Positions 23,305-34,312 of a DNA stretch of 64,000 bases are shown in pieces; the stretch's first letter is position 1; each line of letters begins with the position of its first letter. The position numbers and the translations under genes were made by a program. The notes under the pieces are model-generated. The model was not told the origin of the DNA, did not search any database, and was given only the letters and a program-made list of their open reading frames with translations. The stretch comes from Bos javanicus (taxonomy: Eukaryota; Chordata; Mammalia; Artiodactyla; Bovidae). The stretch lies in the NCBI RefSeq assembly GCF_032452875.1, contig NC_083881.1, positions 59,899,689 to 59,963,688 of the forward strand, given 5' to 3'.

Positions 23305-23337
<33 letters not shown>
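23305..23337. repeat. (GT)n microsatellite
   Basis: About 16 uninterrupted GT units after GC. Length is probably polymorphic. Confidence 0.97.
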
Positions 23338-23339
<2 letters not shown>

Positions 23340-25260
23340 CCTATGTGCACGTGAGTGTGTTATGTGTAAGAAATACAATCATGACCGTGGGATCATATTC
23401 ATTTTAGAAATTAAAGTTTACTTAAATTTATAAACACTTTCTGCTTTTGAGTTTTTAGTATCCCATCCATTGTAAAACAGAATAATACCTAGACAGGTAA
23501 TAAAAACCATACAACGGATGAAAAAGACAAAGCGTGTTCTCAACAGACAAAGTAGGCTATAACATTGTTAAGACCTAAACAGAAGACAAAACAAAAAAAG
23601 AAATAATAAAGAAACAAAAAGAAGCTTTCAAAACTATTGATCAAGTAAGGAGGGCATGATGGAATAGGAAAAAAAAAATAATAAAACCAAAATTTAGTCC
23701 AGAATGAAGTCTTCCACAAGGAAAAAGGGAGTTTAAGTTCCAGAATTTTGAAGGCCTGGCCCTGTCAGATGGCTGGAGGGATGGAATGTACCCCAGATGC
23801 CTATACTCTGAAACTTCCTGATGAGCGGAGCAATGTAAAGTACCACACATTTCAAATCACCAATGTTAAAAACTTCTGCCTCATGAGAGCTGTTCACAAA
23901 TATGTCCTCTAACAGGAAAAAACTCACCATGAATCTTTCTTGCAGGCAGTGCACATTTTAATGAATGCTAACATGTTTGCAAACATAATGAAAATAGTAT
24001 TTCCCACAGAGCAGTGTGAGATTATTTGAATAAAATATCTGCCTTTGGACATGAGACTCTGCCGATGATCGCGGTAGGATCTGTGCTTTATTGGGGGATT
24101 AGAAGCCACAGTGAGGTATGGACATGTGCTTTATGAGGACTGGCTGTGGAAACCTCTCACCCGCTGACATCTGCCCAGATTGCTACTGGTTTTAAATCTC
24201 TGCCTCTGAATTTTAGGAACGGAAACTTTGGCACTGCTCAAGAGCCGTGTCTCTAAATGAGAAAGTCTCAGGAGGAGATGAAATTCAATACCAGAATTTC
24301 AAATATTTTATCGTTGTAGAACAGAAACTGATACTAAAAAAGGAATACAACGAAAATGGCTGGATCACAGGACCCCAGCAAACTGAAAAATGGTGGCATT
24401 TTAAGATAACAGAAGTACTACACCGTGGGAAGGGTGAACACATGTCTCCCAGGCATTTGCTCTGATGGGAAGATACTTTCTTCATTTTCAAGAAGCAGGT
24501 TCTAGATTCCATGGCTCTTTAATTCTGTATGAGACTGTGTATTTTTACTCAAGGAACACAGAAATCTAGACATATTTATTTCTGCTAAAAACTGCTTCAG
24601 ATGACAGCCCACATCCCAGTGGCCAACCACGGCTAAAGTGCAAATCAGGCTGCAAAGTATAGTTTGGTGTGTGCTTAGAGAGGTTGTTGAACCCAGTATA
24701 CAGTCCTTGAGACACGCAATTAGTCTGAAACAGATTCTTTGTATATTTAGGAGAAACAAATTGATCTATAATACATGCAAATTATTGACAAATAACAATA
24801 ACAAACCTGATGACAGATATAAGATTTTTAGATTTTTAATCTAATCCTTTGATTCTCCAAAATTAGAATAAATTGAAGTATAATGACAATGTACAATGCT
24901 ATATACTCTTTCAGGGCCAAAAGCTTATTATCCACTATATCCTAACACGCCCATCTTGTTATCTATGATATCCTGACAACACTTCATCTGATAAATGTGC
25001 ATGTTCAAGAAATAGTTCTTGTATAAATACAAGAAAACTCCACTTTAGACCTGAAACAAGAGGGATGTACTCTCATCACTTTGAGGTCAAGAAAAATTTT
25101 TTTCTGGGAAACCAAGAGCTACTTCTTTGACTTGAGTGAAGCATAATCCTGGCTTCCATGTTTTCTGTATGTTACAGGCCCCTCCATTTCTGAGACACAA
25201 AGGCTAGTCTCATGAGCTGAGTCCAGTAGTCTTCAATCCATCACCTTAAACAAGGACAGG
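23340..25260. other. Unique DNA, no gene seen
   Basis: About 1.9 kb with no recognisable young repeat and only small open frames lacking motifs (for example 24247-24465). No splice-flanked exon could be supported. Confidence 0.45.
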
Positions 25261-25264
25261 TAGC

Positions 25265-25500
25265 TAGAGCCTGGGTTCTGGAGCTATACTTCAGAATCCA
25301 CATCTGACTTTATCAATTTCTATCATGTGAGCTGACTCAATATTGTTAGCTTCACTCTGGTTCAATTTCTCCATCTGTAAATTTGGAACACTAGAACCCT
25401 CTGCATATTATTTCTGGAAGTACTAAAATAATGAATTAATAGATGTAAAAGCATTTACAAGAGACCCTATCCAACAGTAAGGATTTAACAGATATTTGCT
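25265..25500 (+). repeat. MIR SINE
   Basis: Forward MIR-like order: GAGCCTGGGTTCTGGAGC, CTTCACTCTGGTTCAATTTC, TCCATCTGTAAATTTGGAAC, then a degenerate CCAACAGTAAGGATTTAACA 3' end. Old. Confidence 0.65.
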
Positions 25501-25504
25501 GTAA

Positions 25505-26760
25505 GTGATGGCATGGACATGCCTTTGCAGAGTCTGGAGTTGATCTATGGTCAGCGTTGCCCTATCCTCAGTTTCCAATATTCACAAATATCTTTGTCAG
25601 ATTTGCCATGTTTTCCGAATTATGGCTGCATTTAAAGTAAGCATTCCTCTTTATCCATTTGACATCCACAGTTGTAGGAATAAAAACTAAACTTGGGAGA
25701 GCACTTACTATTGTCTACATAATTTATATACATGTCCTTATTGGTATTTTAAGGAAGTTTAAGTATTTGCTACAGGCGTCACAGCAAATATGAGAGCTTA
25801 AATGGAAAGTAGAGACTCTCAGACTAGAATCTGTGCATTTTTCAGGGGCTGGGCATTGTGATTTTCTCCAGATTCTTGGAATAGACAAAAACAGCTTGTT
25901 ATCTTCTGCATCTTCCACAGCACCACCCAATGCACACAAGCCTAGAGCAGAATCTCTGAGAATAGATGGATACACAGGTGGGTGAGTGGATGGGCTATAA
26001 CTTGATATACGAACAATGGCATGACATTCAGCCTCCCAAATTCAAATGCCAGGAAATTTCATCACAACAAATTCAGTTTAGAAGCCTCTGAGTGCTTTAT
26101 ACTGTTGACTCAAGAGCACAAATGGAGTGAGTAGCATTAACAAGGAGAAGTCCATCCTAAAACAATTTGGAATGTTTTCACTTTCTTCAACTCCCTGTTG
26201 GTGAAGCAGGCACTTGATGGCTAGCACACCTATCTGTTGAATATTCACACTGATGGAGGGGGTAGCGATGCAGAAAACACATAACATCAGATAATCCAAA
26301 AGTCATTTATATTTGGCATAGGAATGTTTTGCATAATAATTTTGCAGCTGATTGATCCTCTTGGGTTTGTTTGTGCTGCTTTTAAGGCAGTTTTCATTCT
26401 GAGAAAATACTGATGGGAAATATTGGGGTGTATGGCTAAATAGAAACATAAGAAAACTGTTCATTTATTTATTTATTCAGTCATCAGACCCTGGATGAAA
26501 GTTTAGTTATTCCAGGCACTGTATTAGGTACTAAGTGTAAAAAGAGAAATGAGGTGTTTATAGGAGGAACATAAATAAATATAAATAAGAGCTGGCCATA
26601 TGTCATTTTAGTCCTCTATACATGTGTTATTGTGCTCCAGACTCATCTTTCAATATACAAATACATTTATACTATAAGAAACTAAAGTTGGCTTAGACAT
26701 AGATATTTTAAAACTCAGGTTATAGTATTTCTTCTGATGAAAAATTAATAATAGCAAACA
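25505..26760. other. Mostly unique DNA with a possible L2 fragment
   Basis: No gene seen. At 26461-26540 the text CATTTATTTATTTATTCAG followed by TTCCAGGCACTGTATTAGG resembles an antisense L2 3' end. The rest is unassigned. Confidence 0.4.
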
Positions 26761-26764
26761 TATA

Positions 26765-26995
26765 TAATATTACCACATTCTAGGACTGTTATAAATGCTT
26801 TGTATATACTAACTGTTTGACAAAAATACCTACAAAAGGGACTATTTTACACCCCCATTTTACAGATGAGAAGACTGAAGCTCAGAAAACAACAGGTAAA
26901 GCAACAAAGTTTGTAAGTGGCAGATCTGGGATTGAATCTAGGCAGCCTGGCTCCAGACCCTGCATTCTTACTTATCATACTCTGTTGCCCTCTTC
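26765..26995 (-). repeat. MIR SINE, antisense
   Basis: Clear antisense MIR: CCCCCATTTTACAGATGAGA, AGACTGAAGCTCAGAAAACA, TTTGTAAGTGGCAGATCTGG, GGATTGAATCTAGGCAGCCT, GGCTCCAGACCCTGCATTCT. The plus-strand frame at 26817-27035 is a shadow of it. Confidence 0.85.
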
Positions 26996-27089
26996 AATCA
27001 AAACGCCAAATGGAGTGAGACCTAAAGAATGTTAATGATTCTTGCAGAAAAAATTAAATCTGTACCTTCACCCCTAAAAAATTAAGTTT

Positions 27090-27379
27090 TGGACTTCCTG
27101 GTGGTACAATGGATGGGAATCCACCTGCCAATTCAGGGGACACGGGTCCAATCCCTGGTCTGGAAAGATTCTACATGGAGCAACAAATGTCTGCACACCA
27201 CAACTACTGAGCCCACGCTGCAAACCTGTGAGTCACAAATACTGAAGACCGTGTACCTATGACAACAAGAGAAGCCATCACAATGAGCATCCCCCGCACC
27301 GCAACGTAGCCCCTGCTCACCACTAGAGAAAGCGCATGCTGCAATGAAGACTCAGCACAGCCCAAAATAAACAAATAAA
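27090..27379 (+). mobile_element. CHR-1-type tRNA-derived SINE
   Basis: Forward element with the head GGACTTCCTGGTGGTACAAT, then CACAACTACTGAGCCCACGC, AACAAGAGAAGCCATCACAA, CACCGCAACGTAGCCCCTGC and the tail AAATAAACAAATAAAT. Possible 7 bp duplication TAAGTTT at 27083-27089 and 27380-27386. Confidence 0.9.
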
Positions 27380-27429
27380 TAAGTTTCATTCATTGGAAAA
27401 CTTCAAAGATTATGAATGTCAGAATTTAT

Positions 27430-28254
27430 TATAAATAGATTTTGAAGAAAAATAGCAACCTGCTAAAAGAAGAAATTTGCAAAATATGTCACACTGAAAT
27501 AGTTGCCTAATAGGAAAGTACAAAAATGGTACAAAGAAGTCACAGAAGAAATTCAAATGGTCATTAAATCTTTAAAATGATGTTCACACTAATAGTTATC
27601 AAGTTCCACTTCCATGAAACTTGGAAGTGAAAAGAAAAAAAAAAAACAAATAGGCAAAAATCTAAAATTTCAACCCCATCATACATTGACCTGGATGTGG
27701 AGAAACAAGAACTCTGATTCACTGATGTTCAAAGTAGAAATGGATAGCATGCTTTGGAGAGCAATTTGGCAGAATCTACTAAAAGTATACACCCTGTTAG
27801 CTCCTCATTTCTATTAACCTTGAGAGGAAATCTCACCTGAAAGAATCTCTTGAACATGCAGTAATATTCGCTGCAACATCATTTGTAAATATGACAAATT
27901 GGAAAGAACTTTAACACCCAGCACGAGGGAAAGGAATAAATTAAAGGAGATATTTTCTCAACATGGGGTACTAACACAGTAATAAAGTTATAAACTCAAC
28001 CATTTATTTCCACATCTAGATGCTCCCTGATGGTCTAAGGTTAGGATTTGGTGCTCTCAACATCTATATAGCTCAAGACTACCATGTTGAATGGAAAAAA
28101 TGCAAAAAGTTTAATATTGTGCAAGCACATTTGGAAAACCAAGAAAAAATAGTACACATGGATACAAACACATTTTTGGAAAAATATTAAACAAGAGCTG
28201 GAAGGACACATATCAAATTCATGACAATCATTGAGACTGGATATAGGCTCAGAT
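27430..28254 (+). mobile_element. Old L1/HAL1-type fragment (left piece)
   Basis: Forward, highly diverged late-L1 signatures: AACCCCATCATACATTGACC, GGAGAGCAATTTGGCAGAAT, CGCTGCAACATCATTTGTAA, TGGAAAGAACTTTAACACCC. It is interrupted by a BovB at 28266. The family assignment is by pattern only. Confidence 0.6.
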
Positions 28255-28265
28255 AAACGGAATTG

Positions 28266-28650
28266 TGAGAGTTGGACTGTGAAGAAGGCTGAGCGCCGAA
28301 GAATTGATGCTTTTGAACTGTGGTGTTGGAGAAGACTCTTGAGAGTCCCTTGGACTCCAAGGAGATCCAACCAGTCCATTCTGAAGGAGATCAGCCCTGA
28401 AACTCCAATACTTTGGCCACCTCATGTGAAGAGTTGACTCATTGGAAAAGACTCTGATGCTGGGAGGGATTGGGGGCAGGAGGAGAAGGGGACGACAGAG
28501 GATGAGATGGCTGGATGGCATCACCGACTCAATGGACGTGAGTCTGAGTGAACTCCGGGAGTTGGTGATGGACAGGGAGGCCTGGCGTGCTGCGATTCAT
28601 GGGGTCTCAAAGAGTCGGACACGACTGAGCGACTGAACTGAACTGAACTG
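28266..28650 (+). mobile_element. BovB 3' fragment with internal deletion
   Basis: Forward BovB 3' end. About 30 bases are missing at 28397-28400, where GAGATCAGCCCTG runs straight into AAACTCCAATAC, compared with the copies at 19440 and 49340. The target duplication AAAC(G/A)GAATTG at 28255-28265 and 28651-28661 (one mismatch in 11) fixes both ends. Confidence 0.95.
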
Positions 28651-28661
28651 AAACAGAATTG

Positions 28662-28760
28662 AAAGATCAAAGGAAGCTTCAACTTTGTTTTAGTTTTTCC
28701 ATAAAAAACACTCACAGTGATATAAAGAATTTTCAAAAAATAATCAGTCTGGAGTGGCAA
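28662..28760 (+). mobile_element. Old L1/HAL1-type fragment (right piece)
   Basis: Probable continuation of 27430-28254 after the BovB: T-rich and A-rich 3'-end-like sequence (TTTGTTTTAGTTTTTCCATA). Weak evidence. Confidence 0.35.
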
Positions 28761-29061
28761 AAATCTGGTGATTAACCTGTATACTTTGTATGTTTTATGC
28801 TGTTGTAAGATAAATAATGAAGACAAGGACATTCTCTTGGGTGATGATGTTTTTATTTAAATTTGAATGTGAACTAATTTTCATCTACTCCCTGGCACGT
28901 ATTACTTTCTGCTTTTGATTATAATGATTTGTGTGTGGGCCTTACTTCTTGTATTTGTCCAAGCTCTTTAAAGGTCTAATTCAGATTAGTGTCAGCTTTA
29001 AAGTTCCTCTAATTCACACACGTGCACACACACCCATTCCCACATTTGCCCATGTGCTCAT

Positions 29062-29285
29062 TGTTGCTGTTGCTTTTCCAGTCACTAAGTCACATCCAAA
29101 TCTTTAGTGACCCCATGGACTGTATGTAGCCTGCCAGGTTCCTCTGGCCATGGGATTTCCTAGGAAAGAATCCTGGAATGTGTTGCCATATCCTTCTCCC
29201 GGAGATCTTCCTGATCCAGGGATCAAACCAGGGTCACCTGCATTGCAGGCAGATTCTTATCCACTGAGCCACCAGGGCAGCCCTT
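29062..29285 (-). mobile_element. Bov-tA SINE with target duplication
   Basis: Antisense Bov-tA (GTGACCCCATGGACTGTATG, CTTCCTGATCCAGGGATCAA, CCACTGAGCCACCAGGG) with an exact 10 bp duplication, ATGTGCTCAT, at 29052-29061 and 29286-29295. The tail side carries a TTGTTGCTGTTGCT stretch. Confidence 0.95.
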
Positions 29286-29299
29286 ATGTGCTCATACAT

Positions 29300-30420
29300 G
29301 TACACAGAATCAAACAGTCTCTCTCAGCTTATTGTGAGTGGTGTACTTCCATATGAAATGAATAATGAGTTTGGTTAAACTATTCTTTCTTTGGATGGCT
29401 CGATTTAGAAATTTATTCTGCTACCCCAAAGCCAATTTTGGTAGAGATGGAGCAACAGGTAGCTAATCAAATCCTGTCTCACTCTTAAATCATTGATTCA
29501 GGGGTTTTAAAATGTTTTTAGCAGTCATTATTTTTTCAAATGGAATCTTGCTTTGAAGTATAAACAAACGAAACATAATAGGAGATCTTCTCTGGTTGAA
29601 CCAGGAAAGCACTTCCATACCATTCACAAACACATGCATCCCACAGTTCTGGAAAAAGTTCCAGAAAATCTTTTTGATGCAACAAAGCAGTGTGTAAAAT
29701 ATTGCTGTATTTACAGTGAAATAGCATCATGTCCAATGCACTGCTAGCAACTGGCCCGGTGTAAGGAGTGTTGGTATTTTCCTATGTCTTTTGCTGCTCT
29801 GTGCATTAACGTGGCCTTCCTTTCAGCCCCACCCTATCTCTCCTTTGAAACCATTGTCTCCTTGACATGAAAAATGTACTTCAGAAAGCCTAATGGCTAA
29901 TTACATCAAAGGGAAGAAAGTCCAAACCTCAAACAAGGAATGATTAACTGCATATGCTTTAACGGAAGCTATCACACCCTCGAAACGACTCCTCTTCTTT
30001 AATAAAAATGTTTCCAGTAATTTATTTTCTGACAAAGTTTGTGTTCTCTGCCCAGGAGTGACTCCTGTTTTGTTCACTCCACGGTTGTACCCTATCTAGG
30101 GCTGGCCTTGACCATGGGCAAAGCAGGCAGCCACCTACATAATATGATTTATGCAAATACAGCACATTGAGGGAATAGATACCAGGCTTCATGGGAGAGG
30201 AAATCCTGCCTCCTTCAGTTGTGTTTCCCCGGTTGTGTTCCATGACATCTTAGTGGGTTTGCTTGAAATGCAAAAAACGACGGCAAGGGAGGTTGTCCTA
30301 TGGTGAAATAACAATGAGAAATGCTAGATTAAGCAAAAGTAAGAGGTTTAATTATCAATGGAGATTCAGTACTCTGTTTTCTTAAAACAGGCACCAGGAT
30401 ATATTACTTACACATGTGTT
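29300..30420. other. Unique DNA, no gene seen
   Basis: No repeat family or coding domain recognised. Short overlapping frames on both strands around 29540-29750 and 30022-30243 look like chance. Confidence 0.45.
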
Positions 30421-30424
30421 TTCC

Positions 30425-30535
30425 TTCTAAAAGTTCCTTGAGGGTAAAGATACGTCTGTGATAGTCAACACCATATCCCCAGCACTCAGCATGGTGCTGA
30501 TATAACAGGCACTCAATAATGTTTCTGAGTCAATT
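30425..30535 (+). repeat. L2 LINE 3' end
   Basis: Forward L2-like 3' terminus: TTCCTTGAGGGTAAAGATAC, CATATCCCCAGCACTCAGCA, GGCACTCAATAATGTTTCTG. Confidence 0.7.
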
Positions 30536-30774
30536 AGTAAATCAGTAGCCACCATTGTTATGAATCATATTTTACACCAACACAATGACTTGAGTGCCTA
30601 CAAAGCTGTATCTCTACAGTCTCAAAAGAATCCCAAAGAGATGCAAGATAATAAAAATCTACATCCCACACATTAGGAAGATGGGATCAAAGGAGCATGA
30701 AAGATGAGAAAAAGGAAAGAAACTGTCATTTTTGCAGCCCTGCTCTGCTTCTCTACTGCTATAGGTGAATCTAC

Positions 30775-30935
30775 TGTATGGCAGCTATATGCCAAGTTCT
30801 TGATATACATATTCTCATCATATCCTCATAGCAGCCCTATAAAGTGCCTATTACAGAGGAGGAAACTCAGGGTTTTGAGGTCAAATAATTCACCCAAAGA
30901 CACACGGGAAGGCAATAAGAGCATTCGGGACCGTC
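30775..30935 (-). repeat. MIR SINE, antisense
   Basis: TATGCCAAGTTCTTGATATA, CTCATAGCAGCCCTATAAAG, AGAGGAGGAAACTCAGGG and CACCCAAAGACACACGGG follow the antisense MIR order. Confidence 0.75.
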
Positions 30936-31079
30936 CCTGTGTCTTCTGATCTTTGACCTAGTTTAATTGGACTCTTCCTTACTAAATGGACATCATGCAA
31001 TGAGTACTGTGAGTAAAAGAAAGCAATCTTTGATAAGACAATCTTGTCTAAAATACCATGCATCTAAATTTAAACTTAA

Positions 31080-31205
31080 AGCAACCTCGTAAGGTATCTA
31101 CTTTTCGTGTGCTCTTTATAAAGCTAAGGAAACCAAAGCAGAGAGAGGTTGATTAATTTGGCAGGGATGACACAGATAGTAAGTGCTGGGACCAGGAAAA
31201 GAATC
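31080..31205 (-). repeat. MIR SINE, antisense
   Basis: AACCTCGTAAGGTATCTACT, AAACCAAAGCAGAGAGAGGT and GATAGTAAGTGCTGGGACCA are antisense MIR motifs. Confidence 0.65.
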
Positions 31206-31239
31206 ACGTTACTCTTCTTCACACTAAATTTAATTAGCA

Positions 31240-31435
31240 CTTGAATTCAAGGGACTTTGATATAGATAATCTCTTTTTTCCTAACATCAGCCCTGTGAGG
31301 TTAGGCAAGTGGGCATTATTATACCCACGTTAAAGAGGAAGAATTTGGGGCTGCGTCCAAGCCAAGATCACACTGCTAACAGTGAGAAGAACCAGAGGAG
31401 ATCCAAGTCTCCAGACTCTTAGTTCATTCTTTTTT
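31240..31435 (-). repeat. MIR SINE, antisense
   Basis: CATCAGCCCTGTGAGGTTAG, GGGCATTATTATACCCACGT, GCCAAGATCACACTGCTAAC and AGATCCAAGTCTCCAGACTC in antisense MIR order. Confidence 0.75.
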
Positions 31436-31534
31436 CTATTTCACATTCTTTTTCCCTCAGAACAAACTACTGGACAAGACTCATGACTGAGGCCACATAC
31501 TCTGTCCCAAGTCTCTGTACTCAGGGCAGTAGTC

Positions 31535-31605
31535 AGACAAACCTCCCTGTGTGACCTTGGGTATGTTACTTAGCGCCCTCCTGTAATCTACCCCGTTTTC
31601 CTGCC
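31535..31605 (+). repeat. MIR SINE core fragment
   Basis: CCCTGTGTGACCTTGGGTAT followed by GTTACTTAGCGCCCTCCTGT is the forward MIR core. It has opposite orientation to its three neighbours. Confidence 0.65.
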
Positions 31606-31646
31606 CCAAAAGGCAATCCCTTCAGGGGAAATCTGTCAGGTATAGT

Positions 31647-31848
31647 GTTCCCTGGTGGCTCAGATGGCAAAGAATCTGCCTGCAACATGGGAGACACAGG
31701 TTCAATCCCTGGGCTGGAAAGATTCCCCAGAGAAGGGAATGGCTATCCACTCCGGTATTCTTGCCCTAGAGAATTCCAGGGATAGAGGAGCCTGATGAGC
31801 TACAGTCTATGAGGTCACAAGAGTCAGACACAACTGAGTGACTAACCC
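31647..31848 (+). mobile_element. Bov-tA SINE
   Basis: Forward full-length Bov-tA: TTCCCTGGTGGCTCAGATGG, GGTTCAATCCCTGGGCTGG, AGAAGGGAATGGCTATCCAC, GAGTCAGACACAACTGAGTG. A short AGTGTT lies on both sides. Confidence 0.95.
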
Positions 31849-31859
31849 TTTCACAGTGT

Positions 31860-33755
31860 TGAGAAACCCAGGCAACACAGCATTTGGAGAAGGAGCCTGT
31901 GATCAACCATATCAACTTTTGTTAAGAAGTCAGTAGACAAAATTTGAATAGTGTTCATATCCACCTATAACAAACACCTACCAATCTTATTCACTTCACA
32001 CCCACCCTCATATCTATTGCAAAAGCAAATGTTTTCCCAGAATCCTTGGCAAGGGCCTTAGAAAAGAGGAAGAATATTCACAACAAACTTCTGACATCCC
32101 TGAGCTCCTAATCTTGTTCCTTCCTTTTGGGGTTAACCTTACTGGCGGAAATGTTGTCCTAATGAAGTCAGCATGTATCTTTTCTTCTTCCATAGAAGAG
32201 TAAGGTTCCCCACAAGTCTGAAACTGAATCCTAGACATTTGCCTGCTGATCATGTAAGATTTCCTGGGTGAAATCATGAAAAGTGGTGCCCAGTATACAG
32301 CAAGTGCTTAATAAGTGCTAGCTGAATAAGTGTCTTTAACAGCTTGAATAGTCAAGATTCTAACATTTTCTCATTTCAAAATATTTGTGTGTGTCCAGAG
32401 GGGGTTATGAATAACCTCAAGGGCCATGTGCACTGGTGTTCACACGCAAGGGTGAGACACATTTATGCCACGTATGACAGTTGGCAGTGTGGAACGGTTA
32501 CTGACTCGGAGGATTGAGTTGTGAATGATACAGCCCAGAGGAAACCTGAAAGAACACGGTTTTAAATGCAAGGTCTGAGTGCTGATTGACACACTTTGTA
32601 CGATAGTAAAATCTGGCAGGTGCATTAACTTGCATTCCTCTGATCTGTACACATCCACACTTGTCTTCTTAGGGTACTTGGTAATAAGCTTCTTTAAAGA
32701 TCCCTGAGTAAGCACTGAAGATAATATCTGGAGTATGTAGCACTCAGTCCTTTTAGAATGGCTTTTTCCTGCTCCTTTCGTTTTCTTAAGAAAATGTCAG
32801 TTTAATCATTTCCTAATGCTTTGATAATGTGTTTCTTTACATAGCTGTAGAGCACTCGCTTCACTGTTTTAAACGCATAAATGTAGATGTAAAAGTGCCA
32901 GTTAAATGAGATTACTTTTTCCTAATGAAATAACCAAAGAGGAGTTTAAAGTTTCCTAAACTTACGTGACATTTTCAGAGCAAATAATAAAGTCCCAGCC
33001 TTCCAGTGGGTCTCCTATTTGATAGATTAACATTTCAATATTGTATCTTGCTGGAATACAGCCAATGTTTGGAAAAATAGGGGATTCATTTATGTGAGGC
33101 GATCTGTCATGTCTTAGGTGGGCCTGCCTCCAGGTGAGTGGGGACATCAGCAACATGGGACGCTAAAAGGAGGACACGGCACCAGATAGGAGGGAAGCTA
33201 TTATCACGGACCCTGCTGCGGGATTGACCTCCCCAGGACATTAGCACACTCAGAGTTTGTGGAGGCCAGTGCCAGTATAAGACATTTAACCCACTATGTG
33301 AAGAACAAATGTAAGCGGCCACGTGGCAGAAAGACCCACAACGAGAGGAGACTGTGTTTCTGCTCAGTCGGCCATGAACATCCATCACAGTTGAGAGCCA
33401 ACTTCTCCCCTTGGAGACAGAAGCCCAGTCCCTTGCAGGCTGGATTAGGGTAGGAGTAGAGAAAAAAGGGCAAGATGCTTCCACAAGGCTCAGTATGGTG
33501 TGCAGAGCAGAGCAGCAGAAGCCTAGTAGGTCAGCATGAAAAATGATGGGGTCATGGTCCAGACCTCGGTCAAGAGAGACGATCCGGCAAAGGTTAGGGA
33601 AAGAGTCAATTTCTTGGTTAAGCAAGTTGAAGTTCAGGGTAGGGCCTTGAAATTTTACCAATTTTAAACCCAATCTGTTACCACCTGAGTTAAAACTCCA
33701 CTGCTGGGGTCAGAGGAAGCTCTGGGTAATCAGGAGTCACCCCAGAACTTTAGAT
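31860..33755. other. Unique DNA with one unassigned long minus-strand frame
   Basis: No repeat family recognised with confidence. A 188-codon minus-strand open frame at 33107-33673 starts at TTG. Its first ATG is at codon 97 (33383-33385), and no domain is recognisable. The GC content of this patch is higher than its surroundings, which alone favours chance open frames. Confidence 0.45.
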
Positions 33756-33763
33756 GTAGAGAT

Positions 33764-34305
33764 TCAGTTCAGTTCAGTTCATTTATTCAGTCATGTCAGA
33801 CTCTTTGCAACCCCATCGACTGCAGCATGCCAAGCTTTCCTGTCCATCACCAACTCCCAGAGCTTGCTCAAACTCATGTTCATCGAGTTGGTGATGCCAT
33901 TCAACCATCTCATCCTCTGCGTCCCCTTCTCCTCCTGCCTTCAATCTTTCCCAGCATCAGGGTCTTTTCAAATGACTCGGTTCTTCATATCAAGTGACCA
34001 AAGTACTGGAGTTTCAACTTCAGCATCAGTCCTTCCAATGAATATTCAGGACTGATCTCCTTTAGGATGGACTGGTTGGATCTCCTTGCAGTCCAAGGGA
34101 CTCTCAAGAGTCTTCTCCAACACCACAGTTCAAAAGTATCAATTCTTCAGTGCTCAACTTTCTTTATAGTCCAACACTCACATCCATACATGACTACTGG
34201 AAAAACCATAGCTTTGGCTAGACAGACTTTTCTTGGCAAAGTAATGTCTCTGCTTTTTAATATGCTGTCTAGGTTGGCCATAGCTTTTCTTCCAAGGAGC
34301 AAGCA
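33764..34305 (-). mobile_element. BovB LINE, 5'-truncated
   Basis: Antisense BovB 3' end. The CAGTTCAGTTCAGTTCA tail is at the left, and the ORF2 C-terminal region follows as far as CTTCCAAGGAGCAAGCA. A 7 bp target duplication, TAGAGAT, lies at 33757-33763 and 34306-34312. Confidence 0.96.
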
Positions 34306-34312
34306 TAGAGAT

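Noticed and set aside
33107..33673. 188-codon minus-strand open frame, the longest outside recognised LINEs
   Set aside because: It opens at TTG; the first ATG is at codon 97. No domain, signal peptide or splice-bounded exon is visible, and the local GC content makes chance open frames likelier.
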